From NCBI RefSeq assembly GCF_001485575.1, contig NZ_BCNB01000006.1, forward strand, positions 186,001 through 250,000: a stretch of 64,000 nt of DNA, written 5' to 3'. Position numbers and translations under genes: made by a program. Below are positions 8,375 to 17,267 of the stretch, in pieces. How positions within the stretch are numbered: position 1 is the first letter of the stretch; each line of letters begins with the position of its first letter. This DNA comes from Haloarcula sp. CBA1127. GTDB taxonomy: Archaea; Halobacteriota; Halobacteria; Halobacteriales; Haloarculaceae. The notes beneath the pieces were generated by a model. That model saw nothing but the letters and a program-made list of their open reading frames with translations, was not told where the DNA came from and did no database searches.

Positions 8375-9790
8375 TTAGTCGCCGAACGGCCCCATACCGC
8401 CGCCACCCATACCGCCCATACCGCCACCGCCGCCTCCGCCACCGCCCTGCTGCATCTGTTTCATCATCCGCTCCATGTCGCCGTCGCCCATTCCCTGGAA
8501 CTGCTTGAGCATCTGCTCCATCTGCTTGTGCTGCTGGAGGAGTTCACGCACCCGCTCCTCGGGCTTGCCGGACCCGCGGCAGATGCGCTTGGTGCGGGAC
8601 TGGCCGACGACACGAGGGTTCTCCAGTTCCTCCTCGGTCATCGAGTCCATGATGACGTCGAAGTCCCGCATCCGCTCCTGGGTCACGTCCATCGCGTCGT
8701 CGGGGAGCTGGTCCATCAGCCCGCCGCCCAGGCCGGGGATCATGTCCATCACCTGGTCCAGCGGCCCCATGTTGTTCATCGTCTGCATCTGCTTGCGCAT
8801 ATCCTTGAGAGTGAACTGCCCCTCCAGCATATCCTCGGGGTCCCAGTCCTCCTCGTCGCCTTCCTGGGTTTCCTCCATCGCGCGCTCGACGCGCTCGGTG
8901 AGCTGTTTGAGGTCGCCCATCCCGAGCAGTCGGGAGATGAACCCGGAGGGCTCGAACCGCTCGATGTCCTTGACCGTCTCCCCGGAGCCGAGGAAGGCGA
9001 TGGTAGAGTCGGTCTCGTTGACCGCTGCGAGCGCGCCCCCACCTTTCGCCGTCCCGTCGAGCTTCGTGATGACGACGCCGTCGATGCCGATGGCCGCCTC
9101 GAAGTCGGCGGCCTGGCTCTTGGCGCTCTGGCCCATCGCTGCGTCCAGCACGAGCAGGTCCCGGTCGGGCTGGACCTCCTGCTCGATGCGCTCGATCTGT
9201 TCGATGAGTTCCTCGTTCAGGCCGTCACGGCCCGCCGTGTCCACGATGCGAACGTCCGCGTTCTCCGTCGCTTCCAGCCCGTCACGGGCGATCTTCACCG
9301 GGTCGTCCTCGTCGGGGTCGCCGTAGAAGTCGACCTCGGCGCGCTCGGCCATTTCCTTGGACTGGTCGTACGCGCCGGGTCGGTCCGTGTCGGTCTGGAT
9401 GATTGCCGGCCGGAGCCCTTTCGTCGAGAACCACCACGCCATCTTCGCGGCCGTGGTCGTCTTCCCTGACCCGTACAGGCCGGCGAGCATGATGGTCTGC
9501 TCTTCTAGCGGGAGTTCGGTCGACTCACCGACGAGGTCGACCAGTTCCTCGTAGACGATCCGCAGGACCCAATCGCGCGGGGTCGTCCCGGCCGGCGGTT
9601 CCTCCTCCAGCGCGCGCGTCTCGATGCTGTCAGAGAGGTCCTGTACGAGCCCGACGTCCACGTCGGCCTGCAACAGCGACCGCTGAATCTCCTTGACGAT
9701 GTCCTCGATGTCCTCCTCGGAGAGCCGGGACTTCCCCCGGAGGTCATCAAGTGTCCCCCGAAGCGAACTCCCAAGATCGTCGAGTACCAT
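8375..9790 (-). CDS. srp54: Signal recognition particle protein SRP54
   Basis: A 471-residue GTPase that binds signal sequences and 7S RNA in co-translational targeting. The N domain spans about 1-95. The G domain has the P-loop GLYGSGKT at 104-111, DTAGRD and [12 protein letters not shown] methionine-rich M domain follows (about 300-440, with many MxxM runs). The C-terminus ends in a long Gly/Met tail (about 445-471), encoded by a glycine-codon run at 8385-8460. Its receptor FtsY lies about 4 kb away on the same strand. Start ATG at 9790. Confidence 0.97.
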   Translation of the reverse strand: MVLDDLGSSLRGTLDDLRGKSRLSEEDIEDIVKEIQRSLLQADVDVGLVQDLSDSIETRALEEEPPAGTTPRDWVLRIVYEELVDLVGESTELPLEEQTIMLAGLYGSGKTTTAAKMAWWFSTKGLRPAIIQTDTDRPGAYDQSKEMAERAEVDFYGDPDEDDPVKIARDGLEATENADVRIVDTAGRDGLNEELIEQIERIEQEVQPDRDLLVLDAAMGQSAKSQAADFEAAIGIDGVVITKLDGTAKGGGALAAVNETDSTIAFLGSGETVKDIERFEPSGFISRLLGMGDLKQLTERVERAMEETQEGDEEDWDPEDMLEGQFTLKDMRKQMQTMNNMGPLDQVMDMIPGLGGGLMDQLPDDAMDVTQERMRDFDVIMDSMTEEELENPRVVGQSRTKRICRGSGKPEERVRELLQQHKQMEQMLKQFQGMGDGDMERMMKQMQQGGGGGGGGGMGGMGGGGMGPFGD

Positions 9791-10052
9791 TGTTAGCGCG
9801 AGATACGCGACGGCGCGGGTAAAGGCTTGTTGTCATGCTGTCGCCCGCTAACCGCTGGGATGACTGCCGTATCCGTTCGGTTAGGGCCGATTCGCTCACT
9901 GCTATCGGAGCGAGGCAGAACGGCAGGCCCGTCTCAGTTTTCCGGCCATCTCCGGGCGGGACGTGCGATCTGTGTAAGACAGCATCTGCATGATTAATTC
10001 CACGGCTACCGGTGGCGAAAGGGTGAAGAGGTCGAACCGACTGAGCGACAAT

Positions 10053-10960
10053 ATGGGCGTTCTCGGGCAGCTCGGATTCATGGTCGCCTTTCTTTCGGCC
10101 GGCGTCGCCGCCGGCCACTTCGGGCTGTTGACCGACCGGCGGACGGATATCCTCACCACACTCGTCTTTACGGTCGCGCTGCCGGCACTCATATTCCGAT
10201 CCACGTACGACCGCCCGTTACGGGAGATTATTTCGCCGGCGTTGCTGGGGGCTTCTGGGTCATCGTCGCGCTGACGATAACGCTGGGTTGGCTCGTCCAC
10301 CGTCGGCTGGAGTCCGCCGACCGCCGCAGCGTCTCCGTCGTCCAGTCGTATCACAGCAACATGGGGTTTCTCGGTCTGCCGCTCGTAGCGGCGACGATGG
10401 GCAGCGAAGCGACGGCCGTCGCCAGCGTCATCCTCGGCATCGGCGCGGTGACCCACGTCCCGGTGACGGTGTTCCTGCTGGTCCGCATCAACGGCAGCGA
10501 CGCCTCGCTGCTGGGTGAGTCCAAAAAGCTCGTGACGAACCCGGTACTCATCGCGCTGGCGGCGGGCATCACAGCCTCGGTCCTATCGCTATCCGTTCCG
10601 GAGTCACTCGTCAGTGCGCTCGGCCCGCCGGCTGAACTGGCGCTACCGGTCGCCCTGCTGTGTATCGGTGCGACGCTCGACACGGACCTTCCGGTGTCGG
10701 ATCTGCAAAAGACCGTCAGCGTCGTCGGGCTGAAGGTGCTGTGGATGCCGGCGCTGGCGTGGCTGGTGTACTCCTCGCTGTCGATGGACACGACGGCGCT
10801 AGGCGCAGCGGTCGTGATGCTCGGCACCCCAACGGCAGTGTCGACATACGTCTACACGACGGAACTCGGCGGCGATGCGGCGTTCGCCTCGCTGAACGTC
10901 TTCACGTCGACGGTGGTCTCCATCGGAACGCTTTCGCTCCTCGTCTGGCTGTTCGCCTGA
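10053..10960 (+). pseudogene. AEC-family (auxin efflux carrier-type) permease, frameshifted
   Basis: The reading frame starting at 10053 (MGVLGQLGFMVAFLSAGV) encodes the first helices of an AEC-type permease, including VALPALIFRSTYDRPLREII. It then runs into a stop near 10272. The continuation GGFWVIVALTITLGWLVHRR, followed by SYHSNMGFLGLPLVAATMG, is in another frame to the stop at 10960. The two frames meet at a run of five G residues (10247-10251); one extra G would restore a continuous protein of about 302 residues. Either this is a recent loss-of-function mutation or a homopolymer sequencing error. An in-frame ATG at 9990 would add a hydrophilic extension and is less likely. Confidence 0.85.
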
Positions 10961-11008
10961 CACCGCGCCGTGGTCACGCTTTTGCCCGCCGACGCCCCCA
11001 CCGACGGT

Positions 11009-11383
11009 ATGGGCTATCACCAGATCGATCCCGAGTCGCTGTCGGAAACGGAGGACTACCCCTGTGACCGGCGCGGCATCTCCGACGCCGCCGAACTCCA
11101 CGCGCTCCACGCGGCCACCTACCAAATAGCGCCCGGTGAGGACCTCTCGCGGGCCTATCACTACCACGAGACGCGCGAGGAACTGTTCTACGTACTCGAC
11201 GGCACGCTTCACGTCAAAACGCCCGACGGGGAGTACGTCGTCTCGGCCGACGAGGTATTCGTCGCCGAACCGGAGAGCCCACACCGGGCACACAACCCCG
11301 GCGACGCCGACGAGTCCGTTACTGTGCTTGGCGTCGGCGCGCCGCCGACCGACATCGCGCGCCCGTACGACCCCGACACGTAG
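11009..11383 (+). CDS. Small cupin-domain protein
   Basis: A 124-residue single-domain cupin starting MGYHQIDPESLSETEDYPCD. Cupin motif 1 is seen as YHYHETREELFYVLDGTLHV (metal-ligand His and Glu), and motif 2 as VAEPESPHRAHNPGD (metal His). This implies a metal-binding beta-barrel. The start at 11009 is preferred over the in-frame ATG 39 bases earlier. A tttt-containing promoter-like element (cgcttttgccc) sits about 30 bases upstream. It precedes the aldolase gene by 55 bases. Possible roles are sugar isomerisation or binding of a small metabolite. Confidence 0.82.
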   Translation: MGYHQIDPESLSETEDYPCDRRGISDAAELHALHAATYQIAPGEDLSRAYHYHETREELFYVLDGTLHVKTPDGEYVVSADEVFVAEPESPHRAHNPGDADESVTVLGVGAPPTDIARPYDPDT

Positions 11384-11438
11384 CGAGGGGCTCGGCGGTT
11401 CAGATACGCTTTTCAGCCACCCCGTCACAGTTGCGCCC

Positions 11439-12089
11439 ATGACGAGCAAACAGGCGGTACAACAGGAACTGGTCGACAGCGGCGTTACGGCGGTCCTGCG
11501 CGGGATTCCCGAGGAGAAGATGGTCGACGTGGCGACAGCCGTCCACGAGGGCGGCGTCACAGCACTGGAACTGACGGCGGATGCGAAGCGCTGCTCGGAC
11601 ATGATCGCCGCCGTCGACAAGGCGCTCGACGACACCGACGCCATCATCGGGGCCGGCACGGTCATGGACGCCGCCGCCGCCCGCAACGTCATCGAGGCCG
11701 GCGCGGAGTTCGTCCTCGCGCCGAACCTCAACGAGGACGTCATCGACGTGTGCAACCGTGAGGGCGTCCTCGCTATCCCGGGCGTCATGACGCCGACGGA
11801 GGCCGCCGACGCGATGGAAGCGGGCGCGGACATCCTGAAGATGTTCCCGGCGAAAACGGTCGGCCCGGCCCACATCGGCGCGCTGCAGGGTCCGCTCGGC
11901 GACGTCCCGATTATGCCGACTGGTGGTGTCTCGACCGATAACGTCGACGAGTTCTTCGATGCCGGCGCGGTCGCCGTTGGCGCAGGCTCGGCGCTGGTCA
12001 ACTACGAAGCAATCGAGAACGACGACATGGACGGCGTCCGCGAACAGGCCGCGGCGTTCGTCGACGCCGTCGAGGCCGCCCGAGAGTAG
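11439..12089 (+). CDS. kdgA: 2-keto-3-deoxy-6-phosphogluconate (KDPG/KHG) aldolase
   Basis: A 216-residue class I aldolase of the Eda family, cleaving KDPG to pyruvate and glyceraldehyde-3-phosphate. Haloarchaea degrade glucose by a semi-phosphorylated Entner-Doudoroff route that needs this step. The Schiff-base Lys is Lys134 in ILKMFPAKTVG, and the general acid-base Glu is Glu44 in ALELTADAK. The sequence IGAGTVMDAAAARNVIEAGA matches the Eda core, and length is normal for the family. The ATG at 11439 is used; the longer frame upstream reads through the cupin gene and lacks homology. Confidence 0.9.
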   Translation: MTSKQAVQQELVDSGVTAVLRGIPEEKMVDVATAVHEGGVTALELTADAKRCSDMIAAVDKALDDTDAIIGAGTVMDAAAARNVIEAGAEFVLAPNLNEDVIDVCNREGVLAIPGVMTPTEAADAMEAGADILKMFPAKTVGPAHIGALQGPLGDVPIMPTGGVSTDNVDEFFDAGAVAVGAGSALVNYEAIENDDMDGVREQAAAFVDAVEAARE

Positions 12090-12133
12090 CTCACCCGTCC
12101 GGTGGGAAAAGGACCTGATACGGCGTGGGCGGC

Positions 12134-12667
12134 TTACGCTTCGGTTTCGTTCGCGGTCGTTTCGTTACCAGTCGTCTCTGTCTCGTTCCCGGCCGTGCCG
12201 GTCTCATTGCCAGGCAGTTCGGTTTCGTTACCGGGTATTTCCGTTTCGTTACCCGGAATATCTGTCTCGTTTCCAGGTATTTCAGTTTCGTTGCCCGGAG
12301 CCTCGGTCCCGTTCCCGGGCAGTTCGGTTTCGTTGCCCGATACTTCGGTCTCATTGCCGGGCAGTTCGGTTTCATTATCCGGCATCTCGGTCTCGTTTCC
12401 GAGGGCATCGGTTTCGTTCTCGCCGAATTCCGTCTCGGTATCCATCCCAGTTTCTTCTTCGGTCTGGGCCTCAGTTTCCGTCTGCGACTCCGTACCGGCT
12501 TCCGTCATCGCGTCAGTCTCTGCTGGCGTAGATGTGCCCGGCGCTTCGGCACCGCCGTCACCGCCGTCGGACTCCGTACTACCGCCAGTGTCACTACAGC
12601 CGGCAAGCGCCACGAGTGCGCCGCCTGCGATTTTGATAACGTTCCGTCGAGATGTGGGTCGTCCCAT
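12134..12667 (-). CDS. Tat-exported lipoprotein with N-x-T heptad repeats
   Basis: A 177-residue protein with Tat motif SRRNVIK (6-12) and lipobox ALAGC (Cys24). Residues about 30-80 are Glu/Thr-rich. From about 80 to the end it is a tandem array of about twelve heptads of the form N-E-T-E-x-P-G, giving about 14 potential N-glycosylation sequons in under 100 residues. No folded domain is visible. It probably forms an extended, highly acidic and possibly heavily glycosylated stalk or coat on the cell surface. Function is unknown. Confidence 0.72.
   Translation of the reverse strand: MGRPTSRRNVIKIAGGALVALAGCSDTGGSTESDGGDGGAEAPGTSTPAETDAMTEAGTESQTETEAQTEEETGMDTETEFGENETDALGNETEMPDNETELPGNETEVSGNETELPGNGTEAPGNETEIPGNETDIPGNETEIPGNETELPGNETGTAGNETETTGNETTANETEA
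12140..12405 (-). repeat. 21-bp tandem repeat encoding N-E-T-E-x-P-G
   Basis: About twelve degenerate 21-base units, seen on the plus strand as variants of ccgggtatttcngtttcgtta. They encode the heptads of the lipoprotein above. The copies differ mainly at third positions and at the two variable residues, which indicates selection for protein sequence after duplication. Confidence 0.85.
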
Positions 12668-13549
12668 AGCGTTTGCCCGAAGAGAACCTGGGCAGTTTAT
12701 GAATGACCTGCTAAGCGTCTGACGGAGAGCCGACAGAACGGATTAGCCACACCCGAAGGTAGAGCCGGTTCGCAAAACAATCGGTTTCAGACCATGATTG
12801 GTTCGAACCCGGTATCTCGGCCAGTTCACGGGTGATTCTGCGCTTTGATCGCCCGAACTTCGGTGTGCTGCGGTGTGGTTCGATACTCGGGGTATAATTA
12901 TTCACACCGTTCCCGAGTGGTTATCGAGTGCATAGGCATCTGCGTCCGCAGGTCGTGCTATCCTGCCCTACACCGTGAGTGAGGCAGCCGTTCCACGGTC
13001 AAAACCCACTCGGTCGCCGTTTAGCAACGTAATAACCCGCGAATGCAGTGGTCAGTACCTGGAGCAGTACCCATACCTTCAGGAACTCCCGCAGCCGCAG
13101 CTGTCGTCACCGTCGCCTGGAACACGGGGAATCGGCTCACCCCCGTCAGTTACGAGCCGTGGCTTGTCAACGGGGAGATGACGGTCACTCGGGAACGGCT
13201 CAATGAGTTCGGGTGCGACATCAGCCGGCGCGACTTGCCGACAGTTGCGTCCGTCAGGCATCGCTGTCTCCTCCATTCACGACATCGTCAGAACCGTCGC
13301 GTCGTGCAATTGTATGCATAGGTGTCACGTTCCAATACTGCGTGAGTCAGTGAAGAGCAGCGGTCGACTTCAACGCGCTCCTGTCGGCGAAAACGACCAC
13401 CCCTCCGCCGATGTGGTGATATTTGCTGCATCGTACGCAGTGTATTCCCGGCGAGAGCGCGCGACCGCCCTGGATTTTCCACAAGAAGGGTCAGCAATAG
13501 CTGCTCATAGCCCGGATATTGCAGCAATAATAACCGCGAAGTCCGAGTC
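12668..13549. other. 880-base stretch with no recognisable gene
   Basis: This lies between the divergent heptad lipoprotein and the end of ftsY. Several overlapping frames of 60-135 codons exist on both strands (for example 13079-13276 minus, acidic and ending DDSCGCGSS; 13043-13321 plus), but none shows a known domain. No tRNA, rRNA, insertion-sequence end or array was seen. A G+C-poor patch lies near 12880-12910. It may hold a decayed gene or a regulatory RNA; nothing is claimed. Confidence 0.5.
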
Positions 13550-14839
13550 CTACTCGCCGATGAGGCTGTCGACGATTTCCTCGGGGTCGAACGGTTCAAG
13601 GTCGTCGTAGTCCTGCCCAGTCCCCAGGAAGAGGATCGGCTTCCCGGTGACGTGCGCGACGGAGATTGCCGCGCCGCCCTGCGGGTCGGCGTCAGCTTTC
13701 GTCAGAATCGCTCCGTCGATTTCGGCCGCGTCGTTGAATTCGCGCGCCCGGTTGACGGCGTCCTGGCCTGCGACCGCCTCGTCCACGAACAGCGTCATGT
13801 CCGGGTCGATGTTGCGGTCGATCTTCTCCAGTTGGGCCATCAAGTCGTCAGAGGTGTGGAGTCGGCCGGCCGTATCGCCCAGTACCACGTCGATGTCGTT
13901 GGCCTTGGCGTACTCGACGGCGTCGTAGACGACCGCCGTCGGGTCCGACCCCTGCTCGTGAGTGATGATCTTCTTGTCGAGGTTCTCGGCGTGTTTCTCC
14001 AGTTGCTCGTTTGCGCCAGCGCGGTAGGTGTCGCCGTTGGCGAGCACCGTCGAGAGTCCGCGATCCTCGAAGTACTGGGCGAGCTTCGCAATCGAGGTCG
14101 TCTTCCCGACGCCGTTGACGCCGGTGAACACGATGGTGACAGGCTTGTCTGCCTGCTGGACGCGCTCGTCGAAGTCGAACTGGCCGACGTTGATGACATC
14201 GTACAGCGACTCCCGGAGCGCGTCTCGAACGAGGTTCCCGGTGCTGGAGAGCCGACGGCGGGTCTGGCCCGTGAGGTTCTCCTTGACGCCGTCGAGAATC
14301 TCGTTGGCGACGCTCATCTCCACGTCGCTCGACAGCAGCGCCAGTTCGAGGTCGTCGAGGTGGCTCTGCAGGTCTTCCTCCTCGATGACCGTCTTCCCGG
14401 TCGCCATAAGCTTCGCCTTCGCGGCGAGGCCGCGGCCGCCATCATCGTCGTCTTCGTCAGACTCCGACTCGGCTTCGGTCGCCGCGTCCTCTTCGGTCTC
14501 CGCGGCGTCATCCGGCTGTGACTCTTCGTCGGGGACCGCATCCACGTCTTCGACTGCCGTGGCCGACGCTGTGGCTGACTCAGCTGTCGCCTCGGAATCT
14601 GCGGCTGGCGGTTCAGGATCAGCCTGTGGCTGGTCGGTTTCGGCTGTTGATTCCGCCGTGTCGCCTTCGGACGGCTGCGCGTCCGTCGCGGGCTCGGCAT
14701 CAGTCGCCTGATCGGCCGGCACTTCCCCATCTGCCTCGTCGGCGTCCGGTTCGTCCTCCGCTTCGAGTGCGTCGTCGTCGACGTCTTCCTCGACGTCACT
14801 CGTGAACCCGCTGAGTTTGTCCTTCAGTCCGTCGAACAT
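13550..14839 (-). CDS. ftsY: Signal recognition particle receptor FtsY
   Basis: A 429-residue SRP receptor GTPase. Residues about 10-135 are a low-complexity acidic region (Asp/Glu/Ala/Thr), typical of haloarchaeal FtsY and probably for membrane association. The NG domain follows, with the P-loop FTGVNGVGKTTSIAKL, VLGDTAGRLHTSDDL (G3) and LTKADADPQGGAA (G4/G5). It works with SRP54 (8375-9790) to dock ribosomes at the translocon. It is the last gene of the unit rpl18a-pfdA-ftsY, seven bases after the pfdA stop. Confidence 0.97.
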   Translation of the reverse strand: MFDGLKDKLSGFTSDVEEDVDDDALEAEDEPDADEADGEVPADQATDAEPATDAQPSEGDTAESTAETDQPQADPEPPAADSEATAESATASATAVEDVDAVPDEESQPDDAAETEEDAATEAESESDEDDDDGGRGLAAKAKLMATGKTVIEEEDLQSHLDDLELALLSSDVEMSVANEILDGVKENLTGQTRRRLSSTGNLVRDALRESLYDVINVGQFDFDERVQQADKPVTIVFTGVNGVGKTTSIAKLAQYFEDRGLSTVLANGDTYRAGANEQLEKHAENLDKKIITHEQGSDPTAVVYDAVEYAKANDIDVVLGDTAGRLHTSDDLMAQLEKIDRNIDPDMTLFVDEAVAGQDAVNRAREFNDAAEIDGAILTKADADPQGGAAISVAHVTGKPILFLGTGQDYDDLEPFDPEEIVDSLIGE

Positions 14840-14846
14840 GGCGGCC

Positions 14847-15308
14847 TTACTCGTCTTCCTGCTCTTGCTGTTGCATCATCTGCTGCATCTGCTGCTGTTG
14901 CATCTGCTGGGCCTGCTGTTCGAGCTCCTCCATCTCGGTCTCGACTTCAGCCTTCTCTTCCTGCAGGTCGCTGATGTGGTCGTCCAGCGTCTCCTTCTTG
15001 GTTTCCAGCGTGCTGACAGCGCCGTCCTGCTCGCGCTCGGCGGAGTAGCCGCCACCGAGGGAGACGACGACCTCGTCGATGTCCTCGATCGTTGCGCGGA
15101 TGTAGGCGTCGCCGCCGAGCGGGACCTGCACCGTGGAGCCGGAATCCAGCGTCTCGATGGCCTCGATGGCCTCGTCGATGTCAGTCTGCTTCTCGCGGAG
15201 GCGTTCGATTTCCTCGTCGATGGCCTCGACTTCCTGCTCCATCTGCTCGATCTCCTGTGCGACCTGCTGCATCTGACCGCCGCCGCCACCGCCGCCACCG
15301 CCCATCAT
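14847..15308 (-). CDS. pfdA: Prefoldin alpha subunit
   Basis: A 153-residue subunit of the hexameric prefoldin chaperone that hands unfolded proteins to the thermosome. It has the expected layout: N-terminal coiled coil (about 15-55), a central beta hairpin (VPLGGDAYIRATIEDIDEVV) and a C-terminal coiled coil (about 100-140). Two oddities are a run of nine glycines after the first residues and a Gln/Met-rich tail. The ATG overlaps the stop of the L18Ae gene (ATGA), supporting this start and co-translation. Confidence 0.93.
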   Translation of the reverse strand: MMGGGGGGGGGQMQQVAQEIEQMEQEVEAIDEEIERLREKQTDIDEAIEAIETLDSGSTVQVPLGGDAYIRATIEDIDEVVVSLGGGYSAEREQDGAVSTLETKKETLDDHISDLQEEKAEVETEMEELEQQAQQMQQQQMQQMMQQQEQEDE

Positions 15309-15478
15309 GCTGCCACCTCCTCAATCGTAATCTGCGTGCGCTTGAGGTTGTGCTGGGAGCCGAAGTCGCTGTAAACGCGCTCCTCAGCGACGTTCTCGTT
15401 TGGCGCGTCGACCTCCTTCTCGAACTGTTGTGGGCCGTCTCGGGCCGGGAAACTACCGCGAACAGTGTACGTGCTCAT
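15305..15478 (-). CDS. rpl18a: 50S ribosomal protein L18Ae (LX)
   Basis: A 57-residue protein beginning MSTYTVRGSFPARDGPQQF and ending KRTQITIEEV. This is the archaeal LX/L18Ae single-domain form, which binds the large subunit; about 55-80 residues is normal. The start at 15478 gives the conserved MSxYxVxG N-terminus, while longer upstream readings have no homology. Its stop overlaps the pfdA start. It heads the unit rpl18a-pfdA-ftsY. Confidence 0.93.
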   Translation of the reverse strand: MSTYTVRGSFPARDGPQQFEKEVDAPNENVAEERVYSDFGSQHNLKRTQITIEEVAA

Positions 15479-15627
15479 ACAGGCAGATGCGGGCAGGGTA
15501 GGGAAGTATCTTCCCCTTCCGCCTTTTTCGAGTATTGGAGCTATCCGCGACAGCGCCAAGAAATACGCATCGCTATTCAGCCCGAACTGGCGGCGTCCGA
15601 ACGACCCAGAACCAGATGTTTCAGCAC

Positions 15628-15765
15628 CTATTCGCTGGGTTCTGGCGCATACACCATATCGCCGCCACACTCCGGGCAGGATGGGCGGAGCACACCTGTC
15701 GAGTAGTCGCACTTCCGGCAGATGAGGCTGTTCTGGTCTTCCGCGGGCGGTGTTCGCTGGACCAT
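15628..15765 (-). CDS. Small zinc-ribbon protein
   Basis: A 45-residue protein starting MVQRTPPAEDQNSL. Two Cys pairs (C-R-K-C near residues 16-19 and C-P-E-C near 34-37) are placed to form one treble-clef or zinc-ribbon site. No other domain is present. It lies about 150 bases upstream of rpl18a on the same strand, so it may share regulation with it. Similar orphan zinc ribbons are common in haloarchaea; nucleic-acid or protein binding is only a guess. Confidence 0.7.
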   Translation of the reverse strand: MVQRTPPAEDQNSLICRKCDYSTGVLRPSCPECGGDMVYAPEPSE

Positions 15766-15861
15766 ATGTAGTGTTCGTGAGCACACTATATTACTCTTTG
15801 ACACGACCTGTCATGGTCACTGACCCAGGCGAATTTGTCGGGACGCCACGTATGTCGAGAT

Positions 15862-16026
15862 ATGAGCGAAACGACCTACCAGTGTGAGTGCGGCGCGACG
15901 CTGCGGTTCAGGCAGGACCTGACGCTGGAGCGGGGCGGGACCAGTCGGTCCTGGGCGTGTGGGGACTGTGGACTGCCCGTCCCGGGCGTGGTGGCGGAAA
16001 AGCTCAGCCACCAGCATCCGTCCTGA
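15862..16026 (+). CDS. Small zinc-ribbon protein
   Basis: A 54-residue protein starting MSETTYQCECGATLRF, with C-E-C near residue 8-10 and C-G-D-C near residue 33-36, giving four possible zinc ligands. The tail is VVAEKLSHQHPS. The ATG at 15862 is preferred over the upstream in-frame ATG (15835), which adds unrelated residues. It is convergent with aif6. Function is unknown. Confidence 0.65.
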   Translation: MSETTYQCECGATLRFRQDLTLERGGTSRSWACGDCGLPVPGVVAEKLSHQHPS

Positions 16027-16045
16027 GCGGTGACAGAGAAGTCGG

Positions 16046-16711
16046 TCAGTCGATGTAGCCGAGCGCCTGGTCGATACGGCCCAGCTCCGGCCCGGAGGTG
16101 TCCGAGCCACAGACGTAGCCGTGGTCGTTGGCGAGCAGCCCGGAGCCGACGAGCGGGCCACCGTAGTTGATGGTTCCGATGTCGGCCGGCACATCGAGGA
16201 TGTCCTCAAGGGCGTCGAGTTCGCCGTCCGTGGCCTTCGGATGGCAGAGCACGCCTTTGTTGGTGGCGACGGCGGCGGTCCCGACGGTCGTGACACCGGC
16301 GATGACGCCGCGTTCGACGGGCACGTCTAGCCCATCCTTGACCGCCTGCACAGCGTCTCTGGGGAGGTCGGGGTGGACGTACGCGCCATAGTCGTTACAG
16401 CAGACGACGTTGCCGGCGGCGTTGATCCGGCCGGGTAGTCGCGTCACGGGCACGTCGACGACGTCCTGAATCCGTTCGATTTCGGTCTCGCGGACGCGTT
16501 CGGAGACGACCAGTCCGTTCTCGTTGCCGGTCGCGAGCGCGCCGACGGTCCCGGAGCGGCCGACGGTGGTCGGCACGGCTGGAACGTCGAGTTCGTCGCT
16601 CAGGTCGTCGAGCAGCGATTCGTCTAAGTCTGGGCGAACCAGCACGCAGTCGTCGGTCGCACGGGCGAACACACCCACGTACGACGACCCGGAGAAAGCC
16701 GCGCGGAGCAA
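16046..16711 (-). CDS. eif6: Translation initiation factor aIF6
   Basis: A 221-residue ribosome anti-association factor with five pseudo-repeats of the pentein fold. Repeating units such as [32 protein letters not shown] and [10 protein letters not shown] are visible. It binds L14/L24e on the large subunit and blocks premature joining with the 30S subunit. It is transcribed with rpl39e and rpl31e upstream, with two bases between the rpl31e stop and this start; this is the usual archaeal arrangement. Confidence 0.96.
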   Translation of the reverse strand: MLRAAFSGSSYVGVFARATDDCVLVRPDLDESLLDDLSDELDVPAVPTTVGRSGTVGALATGNENGLVVSERVRETEIERIQDVVDVPVTRLPGRINAAGNVVCCNDYGAYVHPDLPRDAVQAVKDGLDVPVERGVIAGVTTVGTAAVATNKGVLCHPKATDGELDALEDILDVPADIGTINYGGPLVGSGLLANDHGYVCGSDTSGPELGRIDQALGYID

Positions 16712-16713
16712 CG

Positions 16714-16992
16714 TTACTCTGCGGTCTCTGCTTCGACGATGGCTTCGCCCTCTTCCTCGAAGCGGGCGGCGCGAACACGGATCTTGCTCGGCGTGTTGGC
16801 GCGACCGCGGGCCCAGGCCGCCTCGTTGATCGAGGGGTCGAGGCGGACGGCGTCCTCGTCGACAGAGAAGTGTTTGGCGAGGTGCTCGCGGATGAGGATC
16901 ATCGCCTTGTCTGCGCGCTTGTGGTTCGGTTCGGCTCGCGCGTCTCGGAGCGGGATGGTGACGACACGCTCCTCGAAGTCACTGGCGCTCAT
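16714..16992 (-). CDS. rpl31e: 50S ribosomal protein L31e
   Basis: A 92-residue protein of the L31e family, with [20 protein letters not shown] and [17 protein letters not shown] matching the conserved core, and [19 protein letters not shown] at the exit-tunnel face. It is acidic in its tail ([12 protein letters not shown]), a salt-in adaptation. Its ATG overlaps the stop of rpl39e and its stop is two bases before aif6, so the three genes form one operon. Confidence 0.96.
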   Translation of the reverse strand: MSASDFEERVVTIPLRDARAEPNHKRADKAMILIREHLAKHFSVDEDAVRLDPSINEAAWARGRANTPSKIRVRAARFEEEGEAIVEAETAE

Positions 16993-17144
16993 TATTCGTC
17001 AGTGTCGTTGCGCCGCCAGTGGCGTCGTTTGTGGTTGCGCTGGACCTCTCGGTCCGTCTTGAGCATGACCCAGGCCGGGACTCGACTGTTCTGGTTGTCG
17101 AGTTTGGCCAGTCGCTTCTTCGTAGCCTTCGATTTCTTACCCAT
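16992..17144 (-). CDS. rpl39e: 50S ribosomal protein L39e
   Basis: A 50-residue very basic protein reading [20 protein letters not shown], then [10 protein letters not shown] and [15 protein letters not shown]. Length and residues are those of archaeal L39e, which lines the peptide exit tunnel. It is the first gene of the rpl39e-rpl31e-aif6 operon, and its stop overlaps the rpl31e start codon. Confidence 0.95.
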
Positions 17145-17267
17145 GGTATGGTGCTTGTTCCGCGCCGTGGTTTAAATTCCTTCCTTTTCGAGCCGGTCAC
17201 GGCCCGTTATCAGCGGCTATAACTGCGGACGTAGAACTAAGTAGCCTGTGACCCTGATTATCAATGG

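Noticed and set aside
8385..8460. Glycine-codon run resembling a microsatellite
   Set aside because: It encodes the Gly/Met-rich tail of SRP54, a common feature of haloarchaeal SRP54; not a separate element.
12780..12830. A tRNA T-arm-like stretch (ggttcgaaccc) in the gene-free region
   Set aside because: No matching acceptor, D or anticodon arms could be placed around it, so it is most likely chance.
12923..13610. Possible transposase remnant in the gene-free stretch
   Set aside because: No terminal inverted repeats, no DDE-type motif and no target duplication could be found.
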